Made by a program: the position numbers and the translations under genes. Source: Planctomycetota bacterium (lineage in GTDB: Bacteria > Planctomycetota > UBA1135 > GCA-002686595). Taken from it: DNA of 64,000 bases. Positions 16,764 through 25,888 of this stretch are shown here, piece after piece (within the stretch, counting starts at the first letter, position 1; the number at the start of each line of letters is the position of its first letter). Location of the stretch: contig JANQEJ010000284.1 of NCBI GenBank assembly GCA_028278425.1, forward strand, positions 16,649-80,648. Direction: 5' to 3'. The notes under the pieces were generated by a model. The model made no database searches, was not told where the DNA came from, and saw only the letters and a program-made list of their open reading frames with translations.

Positions 16764-17081
16764 CTACTTCTTCAGCTTCCCCTCGATCACGACCTGCTCG
16801 CTCGAGTAGTAGAAGAAGCGCTGCGGGTTCCGGTCGAACTGGAACTTGATGTAGTCCTCGCCGACCTCGACGATCTTCCCGTCGGACACGTCGCCGCGCT
16901 TGGGTCTGTAAATCAGCTTGACCGGTCCCACGCCCGAGGTCGACTCGACCGCGAACTCCTGGTTGAGGTAACCCTGGAGCACCTCGCGATAGGTCTTGGC
17001 GTCGGAATCGGCGGCCTGTACGAACGCGAGCGCGGGGGGGATCAGGGCGAGGAACGCTGCCGGGATCAGGAGCTTCTTCAT
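16764..17081 (-). CDS. Small secreted protein of unknown function
   Basis: 105 residues with a signal peptide (MKKLLIPAAFLALIPPALAF). The mature ~80 residues are charged and beta-rich, with GDVSDGKIVEVGEDYIKFQF reading like a small Sm/SH3-type barrel that presents a surface or binds a ligand. No catalytic motif. It converges on the metallo-hydrolase gene with a 4-base gap. Confidence 0.7.
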   Translation of the reverse strand: MKKLLIPAAFLALIPPALAFVQAADSDAKTYREVLQGYLNQEFAVESTSGVGPVKLIYRPKRGDVSDGKIVEVGEDYIKFQFDRNPQRFFYYSSEQVVIEGKLKK

Positions 17082-17160
17082 GCTTCTCTCTCTTTCAAAA
17101 TCGGGCGGGGACGGGCGGCGGAGACGACCGCGGCGTGGCGGGCTTCCCGCTGCCCGGATC

Positions 17161-18246
17161 TTAATCGCGCGTCGGTCCGCGCCCGCCGCGCCGGGCCTCC
17201 AAATAGGCCGCCAGCTCGGCGAGCAGGCGTACGTATTCCCGCGACCCCCTCTGCCTCGATCGCCCGACGAGCTCCAGCAGTCGTCGGTACACCCCGAGCG
17301 CCTGCTCGGTCACCGACGACATGCGGGTCTCGCACTCGCGCTCGATCGCGTCCCGCAGGCGGTCCCGGGCGGATCGCTCGAGTCGATCCACCGCGCCGTC
17401 CAGATAGCGCTCGACCTCCTGGCGGAGGTCATCGGGCAGCCGTGCGGCCGACGCGCGAACGCAGTCGACGACCGCCTCGATCGCCTCGCGGGCGTCCTCT
17501 TCCCCCGGACGCGTGGAGGCTGCCGGCTCCTCCTCGGAACGGCGCAGCCGAGCCTCGCGCCCCCGCCGCCGGTAGACGCGCATGCCGAAGCGGTTCGCCA
17601 GACGGCGGATGTCCCGGTGGAGCTCGTCCGCCGCCGGTTCCGGGTCGGCCTTCAGCGCCCGAACGACCTCCTCGACGACGCGGTTCAAGACCTCGACGCG
17701 GTCTTCGTCGGAGGGAATGCGTTTGATGCGGAAGACGAGCTCGCACTCCGCCGCGCACGCTTCGAGGAGCCGCGCGCCTTCCTCGCGGTCGACCCAGTCG
17801 CGGACGGCTTCCGCCAATTCCGCGACGACCCCGGCCGGTATCCGGTCGCCCTCAGCCTCCCCGAGAATCGCGTCGACGAATTCCGCGCCGACGATTCGCG
17901 CGCCCTCCAAAGCGGCGCCCGTCAGGTCCGCATCCCGTAGATTCGCGCGGACGAGCTCGGCGCGGCGCAGATCGGCCTTCCCCAGCTTGGCGCCGTTCAG
18001 GCTGGCGCGTGAGAGAAGCGCGCCCGTGAGGTCCGCTTCCGAGAGATCCGCTCCGCGGAGCGAGGCGCCGCGCAGGTCGGCACCGCGCAGGCTCACGCGG
18101 CGCAGGTCGGCGTCGTCCATCGCGGCGCGCGACAGGTCGACTCCTTCGAGGTCGAGCAAGGCCTCGCCGGCGGCGCGCGTTCGGTTCCATTCGCCGATCC
18201 CTTCCCGCCCTCCGCGGAGCAGCGTGACTGCCTCTTCTCTCCTCAT
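17161..18246 (-). CDS. Pentapeptide-repeat protein with a helical C-terminal region
   Basis: 361 residues from ATG 18246 (MRREEAVTLLRGG), the usual opening of pentapeptide-repeat proteins; an upstream ATG at 18285 would add 13 residues. Residues ~30-115 contain consecutive A(D/N)LxX repeats (ADLRGASLRGADLSEADLTG), which fold as a right-handed square helix. The rest, ~115-361, is charged and helical, with Arg/Glu-rich segments and no known motif. The helix could be a protein-binding scaffold or a DNA mimic, but nothing here supports a specific target. Cytoplasmic; no signal peptide. Confidence 0.8.
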   Translation of the reverse strand: MRREEAVTLLRGGREGIGEWNRTRAAGEALLDLEGVDLSRAAMDDADLRRVSLRGADLRGASLRGADLSEADLTGALLSRASLNGAKLGKADLRRAELVRANLRDADLTGAALEGARIVGAEFVDAILGEAEGDRIPAGVVAELAEAVRDWVDREEGARLLEACAAECELVFRIKRIPSDEDRVEVLNRVVEEVVRALKADPEPAADELHRDIRRLANRFGMRVYRRRGREARLRRSEEEPAASTRPGEEDAREAIEAVVDCVRASAARLPDDLRQEVERYLDGAVDRLERSARDRLRDAIERECETRMSSVTEQALGVYRRLLELVGRSRQRGSREYVRLLAELAAYLEARRGGRGPTRD

Positions 18247-18294
18247 CCAACCGCCCGACAACCGTATCGCCGGGTCCGGCGGCAAACCAGCGCG

Positions 18295-18555
18295 CTACCC
18301 CCCGCTCAACGCCTGCAGGATGTGGATCTCCTCGTCCGCCTTCACGCGCGCCTTCAGGTCGCGCGTCGGGCGCCCGCCGACGAAGACGTTCATGTGCTGG
18401 CGGACCTGATCCTGCTCGTCGACGATGCGGAAGCGGAGGCCGGGAAACCGACGTTCCAGGTCGTCGATCACCGCTCCAAGGGTCGTTCCCTTCGCTTCCA
18501 CCGAGGGACGGTCGCCGGTGTAGGAGTACAGGACGCTTCCGACGTGAACGATCAC
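18295..18555 (-). CDS. MoaD/ThiS-like ubiquitin-fold protein
   Basis: An 86-residue beta-grasp protein with GTG start at 18555. Features are TLGAVIDDLERRFPGLRFRI, HMNVFVGGRP and a C-terminal di-glycine (ALSGG) used by MoaD/ThiS proteins for activation and sulfur carriage. By family it would carry a thiocarboxylate for molybdopterin or thiamine synthesis, or act as a ubiquitin-like modifier. No molybdopterin or thiamine genes are nearby. Its start overlaps the stop of the BNR-repeat gene by 4 bases (GTGA), so both are translated together, a pairing I recall from other bacteria without a known reason. Confidence 0.8.
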   Translation of the reverse strand: MIVHVGSVLYSYTGDRPSVEAKGTTLGAVIDDLERRFPGLRFRIVDEQDQVRQHMNVFVGGRPTRDLKARVKADEEIHILQALSGG

Positions 18556-19709
18556 CGGAACACCGCGTGGCGCACGGAGAAGACGCGCGGCAGGCCCTCC
18601 GCGATGCGGTTCCAGGAATCGGCGCCGTCGCGGCTCGCCCAGACGTCGCCGCCGGTCGTGCCGAAGTAGACGCCGGTCCGGCGCTGGTCGTCGTCGGCGC
18701 ACATCGCCTGGCGCAGGACCGTGTACCAGCCGTTCTTCCTGGGGAGGCCCTTGTCCTTGCGCTGCCACGACCTGCCGCCGTTCTCGGTCTTGTACACGGC
18801 GGGCTTGCCGTCGACGCTCGTGCGGGGCCACTTCTGCGTGCCGTCCATCGGGAAGGTCCACACCGTGTCGGCGTCGGTCGGGTGGCCGACGACGGGGAAG
18901 CCGATGTCGCCGATCTTCTTCGGCATCTTCCGGCCGACGCGCGCCCACTCCTCCGTCGCGTCGCGCTGCATCCGGTAGAAGCCGCAGTGGTTCTGCTGGT
19001 AGAGCACGTCCGGGTCGGCCGGGTGGATGATCATGCAGTGCGGGTCGTGCCCGTAGTCCGGCGAGCCGCCCGGGAAGATCTTCGCCACGCCGCGGTTGAG
19101 CGGCGCCCAGCTCTTGCCCTGGTCGAAGCTCTCGAACGTGCCGCCGACCGAGAGCGACGTGTACATGTGCTTCCTGTCGCGCGGGTCGATCTCGATCGAG
19201 TGCTGGATCGCGCCGCCCGGCGTGACGTTGTTTCCGCCGAGGTTCCACTTGCCCCAGCTCTTCCCCTCGTTCCAGCCCTTGACCGGGCGCCAGCTTAACC
19301 CGCCGTCGGTCGAGCGGAACATCCCGCTCGGCGCGGTGCCGACGTACCAGACGCCGGGCTCGTCGACGTGTCCCGGTCCGAGCCAGAAGCACGACTCCAC
19401 GGCCAACCCGCGGGTGTCCTTCTGCTCGCCCCTGGCCGCCTTCCTGCCCTTGCCGTACTTCGGCGGGCGCTTCGCCTCGGTCCACGTGCGCCCGCGGTTC
19501 GTCGAGCGGTAGATCGTCGGCCCCAGGTGTCCCCCCGTCGCCGAGAGCAGGAGCGTCCTCCCGTCGCGCGGGTCGAGCCGGAAGTCGTTCACGACCTGGC
19601 CGAACTGGAACGGACCGCGGATCTTCCAGCTTCTCCGGCCGGGGCCGGCGTCGAGCACGAAGCCCCCCTTGATGGTCCCGATCAAGAGCGACGCTTGCTT
19701 CTTCGGCAT
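18552..19709 (-). CDS. BNR-repeat (sialidase-like) beta-propeller protein
   Basis: A 385-residue protein without an obvious signal peptide. It has at least four Asp-box (BNR) repeats of the form STxxGxSW (YRSTNRGRTW, FRSTDGGLSW, FESFDQGKSW, YKTENGGRSW), spread along the chain and typical of sialidase/VPS10-type propellers. It is related to glycosyl hydrolases but the catalytic sialidase residues are not evident, so enzyme activity is uncertain. It has an AGGAGG ribosome binding site 6 bases before ATG 19709. It is coupled to a MoaD-like gene at its 3' end, so the two products probably interact. Confidence 0.8.
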   Translation of the reverse strand: MPKKQASLLIGTIKGGFVLDAGPGRRSWKIRGPFQFGQVVNDFRLDPRDGRTLLLSATGGHLGPTIYRSTNRGRTWTEAKRPPKYGKGRKAARGEQKDTRGLAVESCFWLGPGHVDEPGVWYVGTAPSGMFRSTDGGLSWRPVKGWNEGKSWGKWNLGGNNVTPGGAIQHSIEIDPRDRKHMYTSLSVGGTFESFDQGKSWAPLNRGVAKIFPGGSPDYGHDPHCMIIHPADPDVLYQQNHCGFYRMQRDATEEWARVGRKMPKKIGDIGFPVVGHPTDADTVWTFPMDGTQKWPRTSVDGKPAVYKTENGGRSWQRKDKGLPRKNGWYTVLRQAMCADDDQRRTGVYFGTTGGDVWASRDGADSWNRIAEGLPRVFSVRHAVFR

Positions 19710-19779
19710 CGAATCCTCCTGTTGATCCCTGGGTGGACGCCTGCTCTTCGCCGTCGTCGCACGCGCGTCTGACGAAAAA

Positions 19780-20505
19780 TCACGCCGATTCCGCGGCGGC
19801 GCGCAGCGACGCCGCGGCGTCGCGGACCCCGCGCAGGGCCGCGAGAGCTCCCGGTCCGGCGGCGACGCCCCGCCCGGCGCGCTCGCCCGGGTCGTCGAGG
19901 TCCCCGAGGCCGCTGCCACCCCCGACGACCTTCATGTAGGAGAGCACGAGGTCGCGCACCTCCTTGGCGTTCGCGACGCCCGCCATCTGGAAGTTGTGTC
20001 CCCCGGCCACCGGCGTCCCGGCGGCGGCCGCCCCGCCGCCGGCCGTGTCGACCATCAGGTTCTGGATCCCGAAGAAGCGCTCGATGGGCCCCTGCTTCAG
20101 CCGCAGGTTCTGCACGTTGGCGTACGTGAGCGTCATCTCCTTGATGATGAACGCCCCCTCGCGGATGCGCAGCGAGCGGTCGGTGACGATGTAGTAGCGC
20201 ATGTCGTAGTCGATGCGCACGTGCACGTAGGCGAGGCTCAGGAAGAAGAAGACGAGCATCGCGATCAGCGCGACGAGCACCGCGCCGGGCAGCCCGCCCT
20301 CGAAGAGCACGATGAGAAAGACAAAGAGACCGACGAAGGCGAGGAACGCGCTGACGAGGAAGAGCACGAGCAGGCGGTAGGTCAGGAACTTCGGGCTCGC
20401 GCGGAACACCTGCACGCTCGCGTGGCTGCCCGCCGGCGGGTCCGGCGGCTCGGTCGGGGCCTTGAGCAGGCGCAGCAGCGCGTCCTTGACCGGGCTATAG
20501 ACCAT
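19780..20505 (-). CDS. Bacterial PH-domain membrane protein (YdbT-like)
   Basis: 241 residues with a pair of hydrophobic helices (~50-100: LLVLFLVSAFLAFVGLFVFL and LVALIAMLVFFFLSLAYV), then a bacterial PH domain (bPH_2): YYIVTDRSLRIREGAF, MTLTYANVQNLRLKQGP and FGIQNLMVDTAG. It is likely a membrane protein that senses or supports envelope stress or lipid organisation, as proposed for YdbS/YdbT. Its ATG shares one base with the stop of the next upstream PH-domain gene. The long Ala/Gly-rich C-terminus is low complexity. Confidence 0.8.
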   Translation of the reverse strand: MVYSPVKDALLRLLKAPTEPPDPPAGSHASVQVFRASPKFLTYRLLVLFLVSAFLAFVGLFVFLIVLFEGGLPGAVLVALIAMLVFFFLSLAYVHVRIDYDMRYYIVTDRSLRIREGAFIIKEMTLTYANVQNLRLKQGPIERFFGIQNLMVDTAGGGAAAAGTPVAGGHNFQMAGVANAKEVRDLVLSYMKVVGGGSGLGDLDDPGERAGRGVAAGPGALAALRGVRDAAASLRAAAESA

Positions 20506-21020
20506 CAGTCCGCCTTCGCCTCGAGCGCGCGCCGCGCGCCGTCGAGCTCCCCTCGAATCTCCTTGAGCAGCGCGACCAGCTCGTCCTCGCCGCCCGCCGG
20601 CGCGGCCGCCTCGCCGCCGGCCTCCGGCTCGACGCCCTCGTGCCCGCGCATGCGCCGGTAAAGGAAGTCGCGCACGGCTTCGTATTCCCCCATCCCTTCG
20701 AGCGACAGCTCGGCCGTCGAGCTTCCCGACGCGGTCTGGATGTCCACGGTCCCGATGCCGAGCCAGCGCTCGAACACGTTGCGCTTCACGTGGATGTCCT
20801 GGATGCGCTTGTAGGTGAGGTAGATCTCGCGCCGGAAGAGGATCCCCCAGGACGCGCTGACCCCCTCCTCGTCGAACTTGTAGCGCAGCGTGTGGAACTT
20901 GAAATAGAACGGCCAGATGACGATCGGGAAGACGATGTTGGCCGCGAGCGCCTGGAGGAAGTACATCTTCATCAGGTTCTTGTGCGGCCGGGTGATCGCG
21001 CGGATGGCGGCGTCGTCCAT
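20505..21020 (-). CDS. Bacterial PH-domain membrane protein (YdbS-like)
   Basis: 171 residues. An N-terminal hydrophobic helix (FLQALAANIVFPIVIWPFYF) precedes a bPH_2 domain: LRYKFDEEGVSASWGILFR, IYLTYKRIQDIHVKRNVF and GIGTVDIQTASG. The acidic C-terminus is a helical tail. It forms a YdbS/YdbT-like pair with the following gene, sharing one base with its start, so the two probably form a membrane complex. Function in this lineage unknown. Confidence 0.8.
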   Translation of the reverse strand: MDDAAIRAITRPHKNLMKMYFLQALAANIVFPIVIWPFYFKFHTLRYKFDEEGVSASWGILFRREIYLTYKRIQDIHVKRNVFERWLGIGTVDIQTASGSSTAELSLEGMGEYEAVRDFLYRRMRGHEGVEPEAGGEAAAPAGGEDELVALLKEIRGELDGARRALEAKAD

Positions 21021-21099
21021 GGGGGGATCGTAGCCCGCGGCGAGGACCCGAAACTACGGGGAACCGACGCGCCCTCCGGTGCGTCTCTGAGAAGGAGCC

Positions 21100-21576
21100 A
21101 TGCAATCCGACTTCCTGCAACGCCCGGTGGTGCCCGACGACCTGGAGGCCCTGCTCAGGATCGAGCGCCGCTCCCATCCGGCCGCCTGGACCCGCAACCA
21201 GCTCTACTGGTTCCTCCACCGGCCCCGGGTCACCTTCCACGCGCTGACCGAGCGCCGCTACCCCAAGACGCCGATCGGCTTCTTCGTCGTCGCCGACGCG
21301 CCGGACAAGCTCTACCTCGCCAACCTGGCGGTGACGCCGGCCTGGCGGCGGCGCGGCGTGGCGACGTTCGCGCTACGGGAGCTCGAGGACATCGCCCGGA
21401 TGCGCGGCCGTCCCGCGATCGTCCTGGACGTGCAGGAGTCGAACCTCTCCGCGCAGCTCCTCTACCGGAAGGCCGGATACCTCGCCGTCCAAGTCCTCCG
21501 CGGCCACTACGGCGAGGAGGACGGCTACCGGATGCGGAAGGAGCTCGCCCCGGTCCCCGCGTCTTCCCCCCGGTGA
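21100..21576 (+). CDS. GNAT-family N-acetyltransferase (RimI-like)
   Basis: 158 residues of the GCN5-related fold. Motif A for acetyl-CoA is visible as LANLAVTPAWRRRGVATFAL, followed by the RimI-like VLDVQESNLSAQLLYRKAGY. It may acetylate a protein N-terminus or small molecule. It has a ribosome binding site (GAAGGAG) about 6 bases before ATG 21100. It lies divergent from the PH-domain pair and 89 bases ahead of the injection-system ATPase. RimI-type annotation is from similarity only; the substrate is not determinable. Confidence 0.75.
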   Translation: MQSDFLQRPVVPDDLEALLRIERRSHPAAWTRNQLYWFLHRPRVTFHALTERRYPKTPIGFFVVADAPDKLYLANLAVTPAWRRRGVATFALRELEDIARMRGRPAIVLDVQESNLSAQLLYRKAGYLAVQVLRGHYGEEDGYRMRKELAPVPASSPR

Positions 21577-21665
21577 CGTCGTCCCCGCGCGCGCGCCGCG
21601 GGAAAAAGCGTTAGAGTCCGTCGGGCCGCCCGGGGAGGAGGAGACGAGGCGCCGGCGACCACACG

Positions 21666-23783
21666 ATGGCACCCAACGCGGAAGAGCTCGCCGACGTCCT
21701 GCGCGACCTCGAGCGCGTCGACCGACGGCTTCGCCGACAGGTCGAGCGCGCCCGGTTGCTCCACCGGGATCCCGACGAGCTGCGCGGGCTCCACATCTCC
21801 GAGCAGCAGGTGAACGAGGTCCTCGCCCGGGAGAGCGGGATGCCGGAGTGGTCCGCCGCGGAGGATGCGGACCGCGAAAGCCCGCGACGGGCCTCCGCGC
21901 GCCTCCGCGGGCTGGCGCGCCTCTTCGGGCTTGAGGAGCTGGACGTCGACGTGCTCCTGACGTGCCTCGCGCCCGAGGTGGATCCGCGCTACCAGCTCCT
22001 CTTCGCCTACCTGCAGGACGACGTCACGCGCAAGCACGCGTCGGTCGACCTCCTGTTGAACGTGTGGTGCGCGTCGTTCGAGGAGAAGCTGCGCGCGCGG
22101 GAGCGCTTCGCGCCGGACGCCCCGCTCCTGCGCCACCGCCTCGTCGCGCTCGTTGATCCGCCCGGAGCGCCGCCCGGCCCGCGCATTCACCGGCAGGTCC
22201 AGCTCGACGAGCGCATCGCGGATCACCTCCTGGGATCCGACCGCCCGGACGCGCGGCTCGCGCGCCTGGCGACCGCGATCGCGCCGGCGACCTCGTTCGA
22301 CGACGTGTTCCTGCGCGCGACGACCAGGGAGCGCTTCCGCGGGTGGGTCGCGGAGCGCGAGGCCGGCCGCGCGCCCGGCGTGCTCTACCTCCAGGGTCCG
22401 CGCGGAACGGACAAGGCGCGGGTCGCCGAAGCCTTGTGCCGGGAGCTCGGCGTCGGCCTCTTGACCGTCGACGCCAGCGAGCTCCGCGCCCTCCCCGACG
22501 CCGCCGCCCGGTTCGAGGCGGTCGCGCTCGTCGCGCGCGAGGCCCGGCTGCGCGAGTCGGCGCTCTTCGTGAGCGGCTTCGACGCGCTCCTCGCGGAGGA
22601 TCAGGCGAGCCTGCGGCGCGCGGTCCTCGACGCCGTATCCGACCTGTCCGCGCCGGGGCTTCTCGCCGGCGAGAAGGCCTTCGAGCCGCCCGCCCGGCCG
22701 AAGGGAGCCGGCTTCGCGCGCGTGGAGCTCGCGCCACCGGACTACGCGCAGCGCAAGCGGCTCTGGTCCGCGGCCCTGCCGGACCGCGCGGACTCGGACG
22801 CGGCGGCGCTCGCCAACGCCTTCCGACTGTCCGCGGGCGAGATCCGCGACGCGCTCGCGAGCGCGCGCCGGGCGGCCGAGTGGCGCGATCCGGGGGGTGA
22901 GGGGCCGCGCATGGCCGACCTGGCCGAGGCGTGCCGCCGGATCTCCAGCCGCGACCTGTCGGGGCTGGCGCAGCGAATCCACCCGCGCTACACGCTCGAC
23001 GACATCGTCCTGCCCGCCGATCGCCTCGAGCAGCTCGCGGAGATCTGCAACCACGGGCGGCGGCGCGGAACGGTCTACGAGGAATGGGGCTTCGACCGCA
23101 AGCTCGCGCTGGGCAAGGGGCTGAACGTCCTCTTCGCCGGCCCGTCGGGAACCGGCAAGACCATGGCGGCCGAGGTGGTCGCCGGTAGCCTCGAGCTGGA
23201 CCTCTTCAAGATCGACCTCTCCGCCACGGTGAGCAAGTACATCGGCGAGACGGAGAAGAACCTCTCCCGCGTCTTCGCCGAGGCCGCGCGGACCAGCGCG
23301 ATCCTGTTCTTCGACGAGGCGGACGCGCTGTTCGGCAAGCGCACCGAGGTGCGCGACGCCCACGACCGCTACGCCAACATCGAAACCGGTTACCTCCTCC
23401 AGAAGATGGAGGAGTACGAGGGGCCGGTCATCCTGGCCACCAACCTGCGCAAGAACATGGACGACGCCTTCCTGCGCCGGATGCACTTCACCGTCGAGTT
23501 CCCCTTCCCCGGCGCTTCGCACCGCGAGCGGATCTGGCGCGGCGTCTGGCCGGAGGAGACCCCGCTGGCCGACCTCGACTTCGATTTCCTCGCCGACCGC
23601 CTCGAGCTCGCCGGAGGGAACATTCGCAACGTCGCTCTCGCCGCCGCCTTCCTCGCCGCGGGCGACGGCGGCGTCGTACGCATGCCGCACGTGATGCACG
23701 CCGCGCGCCGCGAGTACCAAAAGATGGGCAAGGTGGTCGAGGCCACGACCTTCCGTCCGTGGTCGCTCGAGCCCGAGCGATAA
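21666..23783 (+). CDS. eCIS AAA+ ATPase (Afp15/Pvc15-like)
   Basis: A 705-residue two-domain ATPase. The first AAA domain (~220-370) has a degenerate Walker A (QGPRGTDKA) and is probably inactive. The second (~460-690) is intact: Walker A GPSGTGKT at ~492, Walker B FFDEADALF at ~550, and a sensor region NLRKNMDDAFLRR. This ATPase accompanies extracellular contractile injection systems (Afp15/Pvc15 role) and is thought to act in assembly or cargo handling. It is the first gene of the injection-system cluster. Cytoplasmic; no membrane segments. Confidence 0.88.
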   Translation: MAPNAEELADVLRDLERVDRRLRRQVERARLLHRDPDELRGLHISEQQVNEVLARESGMPEWSAAEDADRESPRRASARLRGLARLFGLEELDVDVLLTCLAPEVDPRYQLLFAYLQDDVTRKHASVDLLLNVWCASFEEKLRARERFAPDAPLLRHRLVALVDPPGAPPGPRIHRQVQLDERIADHLLGSDRPDARLARLATAIAPATSFDDVFLRATTRERFRGWVAEREAGRAPGVLYLQGPRGTDKARVAEALCRELGVGLLTVDASELRALPDAAARFEAVALVAREARLRESALFVSGFDALLAEDQASLRRAVLDAVSDLSAPGLLAGEKAFEPPARPKGAGFARVELAPPDYAQRKRLWSAALPDRADSDAAALANAFRLSAGEIRDALASARRAAEWRDPGGEGPRMADLAEACRRISSRDLSGLAQRIHPRYTLDDIVLPADRLEQLAEICNHGRRRGTVYEEWGFDRKLALGKGLNVLFAGPSGTGKTMAAEVVAGSLELDLFKIDLSATVSKYIGETEKNLSRVFAEAARTSAILFFDEADALFGKRTEVRDAHDRYANIETGYLLQKMEEYEGPVILATNLRKNMDDAFLRRMHFTVEFPFPGASHRERIWRGVWPEETPLADLDFDFLADRLELAGGNIRNVALAAAFLAAGDGGVVRMPHVMHAARREYQKMGKVVEATTFRPWSLEPER

Positions 23784-23851
23784 CCGGTCGCGGGCGGTCT
23801 GGACGCGAGGGACGGCTTCGCGCATAATCCGGCATTGAGGAGAGGAGGAGC

Positions 23852-24454
23852 TTGATCGACGACTTGAGTAGGTCTCTTGCGGCGTTGCTCAAAGGCGCGC
23901 TGGACCAGGACCTTGCCGGCCAGCTCACCGTCAGCTTCGCTGCGCCGGACGATCGCTTTCGAGGCGAGGTCAGCCCGCCCGCGGTCAACTTCTTCCTGTA
24001 CGACGTTCGCGAGAATCTCGAGCTCCGAAGGAACGACGTGACGCGCACGCCCACCGGCTCCGGCACCGTCGCGCTCGCTCCGGCGCCGGTCTACGTGGAC
24101 TGCTCGTACCTCGTCACCGCCTGGGCGAGCGACTCGAGCCAGTCGCAGGCCCTCGACGAGCAGCGCATCCTCGGGCAGGTCATGCGCGTCCTCCTGCGGC
24201 ACAAGGCGCTCCCGAAGGACGTCCTGAAGGGACGCCTCGCCGACGGCGATCCGCCGAAGCGCGCGCTCCCCCTGCAGGAGAGCCTCCTCCAGAGCCCCGG
24301 TGAGTTCTGGCAGGCCATCGGGGGCAAGCCCAAGCCGACCTTCAACTACACGGTGACGGTCGGCATGTCGGTATTCGAACCCTCCGAGGCGCCGATGGCG
24401 ACCGAGTCGGTCATCCGGCTGAAGCGCATCGCGGGAGAGGGCTCGCAATCCTAG
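23852..24454 (+). CDS. eCIS tail-cap protein (Pvc16/DUF4255-like)
   Basis: 200 residues of the DUF4255/Pvc16 family, the protein capping the distal end of the contractile tail. Visible motifs are VNFFLYDVRENLELRRND and QRILGQVMRVLL. I use TTG at 23852, preceded by AGGAGG only 3 bases away; TTG at 23864 is an alternative. It is followed by the sheath genes, as in other eCIS clusters. Confidence 0.85.
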   Translation: MIDDLSRSLAALLKGALDQDLAGQLTVSFAAPDDRFRGEVSPPAVNFFLYDVRENLELRRNDVTRTPTGSGTVALAPAPVYVDCSYLVTAWASDSSQSQALDEQRILGQVMRVLLRHKALPKDVLKGRLADGDPPKRALPLQESLLQSPGEFWQAIGGKPKPTFNYTVTVGMSVFEPSEAPMATESVIRLKRIAGEGSQS

Positions 24455-24511
24455 ATCCGTTCACAACCACGCTTTCGAACCGCTTGGCGACCTGAAACTC
24501 GAGGAGGAGTC

Positions 24512-25864
24512 ATGCCCCAGTACCTTTCACCGGGCGTCTACGTGGAAGAGGTGCCCTCGGCCGTTCAGCCGATCGCCGGAGTCGGCACCAGCACCGCCGG
24601 CTTCGTCGGCATCTTCCGTTCCACGGCCAGCGGAACGCCCGTGACCGGCGTGACCGTGGGAACCGGCACCGGGTCCAAGAAGCACTTCGACCTCCCGGAC
24701 TTCCCCGTCGTCACGGACGCGGGAACCTTCGAGTTCCGCGTCGACGGCCAGGTCATGTCCGGCCGGCTCGAGAACTCCTCCACGAAGTCCAAGGTCGTGT
24801 TCGACGACGCGCCCGACGACAACAAGCCCATCGTCGGCGACTACCTCGTCCAGGCGGCCGCGTCCGCCGTCGACTGCGCGCTCTGCACGAACTTCGCCGA
24901 GTTCAAGAAGGAGTTCGGCGACTTCTCGAGCGATCCCGGGCAGAACGCGCTGGCCCACGCCGTTTACGGCTTCTTCAACAACGGCGGAACGCGCTGCTGG
25001 GTCGCGCGGGTGACCACCGCCGGCGACGTGACCAAGGCCCTGGAGAAGTTCGCGGCGATCGACGAGATCGCGCTCGTCGCCGTGCCCGGCGCGACGGACG
25101 CGCCGACCCAGACGGCCGTGCTCGACCACTGCGAGAAAGTGGGCGACCGCTTCGGCATCCTCGACGGCCAGCGCTTCGACGGCAGCCAGTCGCTGACGCC
25201 CGACGCGGCCAAGGGCACGGTGCGCGACAGCAACTACGCGGCGCTCTATTTCCCCTGGATCCAGGTGACCGATCCCACCGCCAAGGGCGGTGGGCGCACC
25301 TACGTCGCGCCGAGCGGCCACGTCGCCGGCATCTACGCGCGCGTCGACGCGCAGCGCGGCGTGCACAAGGCGCCCGCCAACGAGGTGATCCGCGGGGCCC
25401 TGGGGGTGGAGATGCGCCTCAGCAAGGCGCACCAGGACGGGCTCAACCCCGACGGCATCAACGTCATCCGCGCCTTCAACGGCAACATCACGGTTTGGGG
25501 GGCGCGCACGCTCGGCGGCGACGCGAACGCGGAGTGGAAGTACCTCAGCGTGCGGCGTCTCTTCCTGTTCCTGCGGGAGTCGATCGACGAGGGCACCAAG
25601 TGGGTCGTGTTCGAGCCCAACGAGCCCGGCTTGTGGGCCAAGATCCGGCGCAACGTCGAGGCGTTCCTGACCACCGTTTGGAGCGAGGGCGCGCTCTTCG
25701 GCGCCACGCCCCAGGAGGCCTTCTACGTCAAGTGCGACGCCGAGCTGAACCCGCCGGCGGTGCGCGACCAGGGCCAGGTGATCACCGAGATCGGCGTGGC
25801 CGTCGTGCGGCCCGCCGAGTTCGTCATCTTCCGCATCAGCCAATGGGCGGGACCCGGGAGCTGA
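24512..25864 (+). CDS. eCIS contractile sheath protein 1
   Basis: 450 residues. The opening PQYLSPGVYVEEVPS is the signature of phage-type tail sheaths. The conserved C-terminal region with FEPNEPGLWAKIRRNVEAFL and FYVKCDAELNPP forms the sheath core that contracts. It should polymerise around the tube and drive injection. A good ribosome binding site (GAGGAGGAG) precedes ATG 24512. It is the larger of two sheath genes; the middle domain is decorated with a ~50-residue insertion (residues ~50-105) absent from the second sheath. Confidence 0.92.
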   Translation: MPQYLSPGVYVEEVPSAVQPIAGVGTSTAGFVGIFRSTASGTPVTGVTVGTGTGSKKHFDLPDFPVVTDAGTFEFRVDGQVMSGRLENSSTKSKVVFDDAPDDNKPIVGDYLVQAAASAVDCALCTNFAEFKKEFGDFSSDPGQNALAHAVYGFFNNGGTRCWVARVTTAGDVTKALEKFAAIDEIALVAVPGATDAPTQTAVLDHCEKVGDRFGILDGQRFDGSQSLTPDAAKGTVRDSNYAALYFPWIQVTDPTAKGGGRTYVAPSGHVAGIYARVDAQRGVHKAPANEVIRGALGVEMRLSKAHQDGLNPDGINVIRAFNGNITVWGARTLGGDANAEWKYLSVRRLFLFLRESIDEGTKWVVFEPNEPGLWAKIRRNVEAFLTTVWSEGALFGATPQEAFYVKCDAELNPPAVRDQGQVITEIGVAVVRPAEFVIFRISQWAGPGS

Positions 25865-25888
25865 TCCGACCCGACGAAGAAGACCGCG

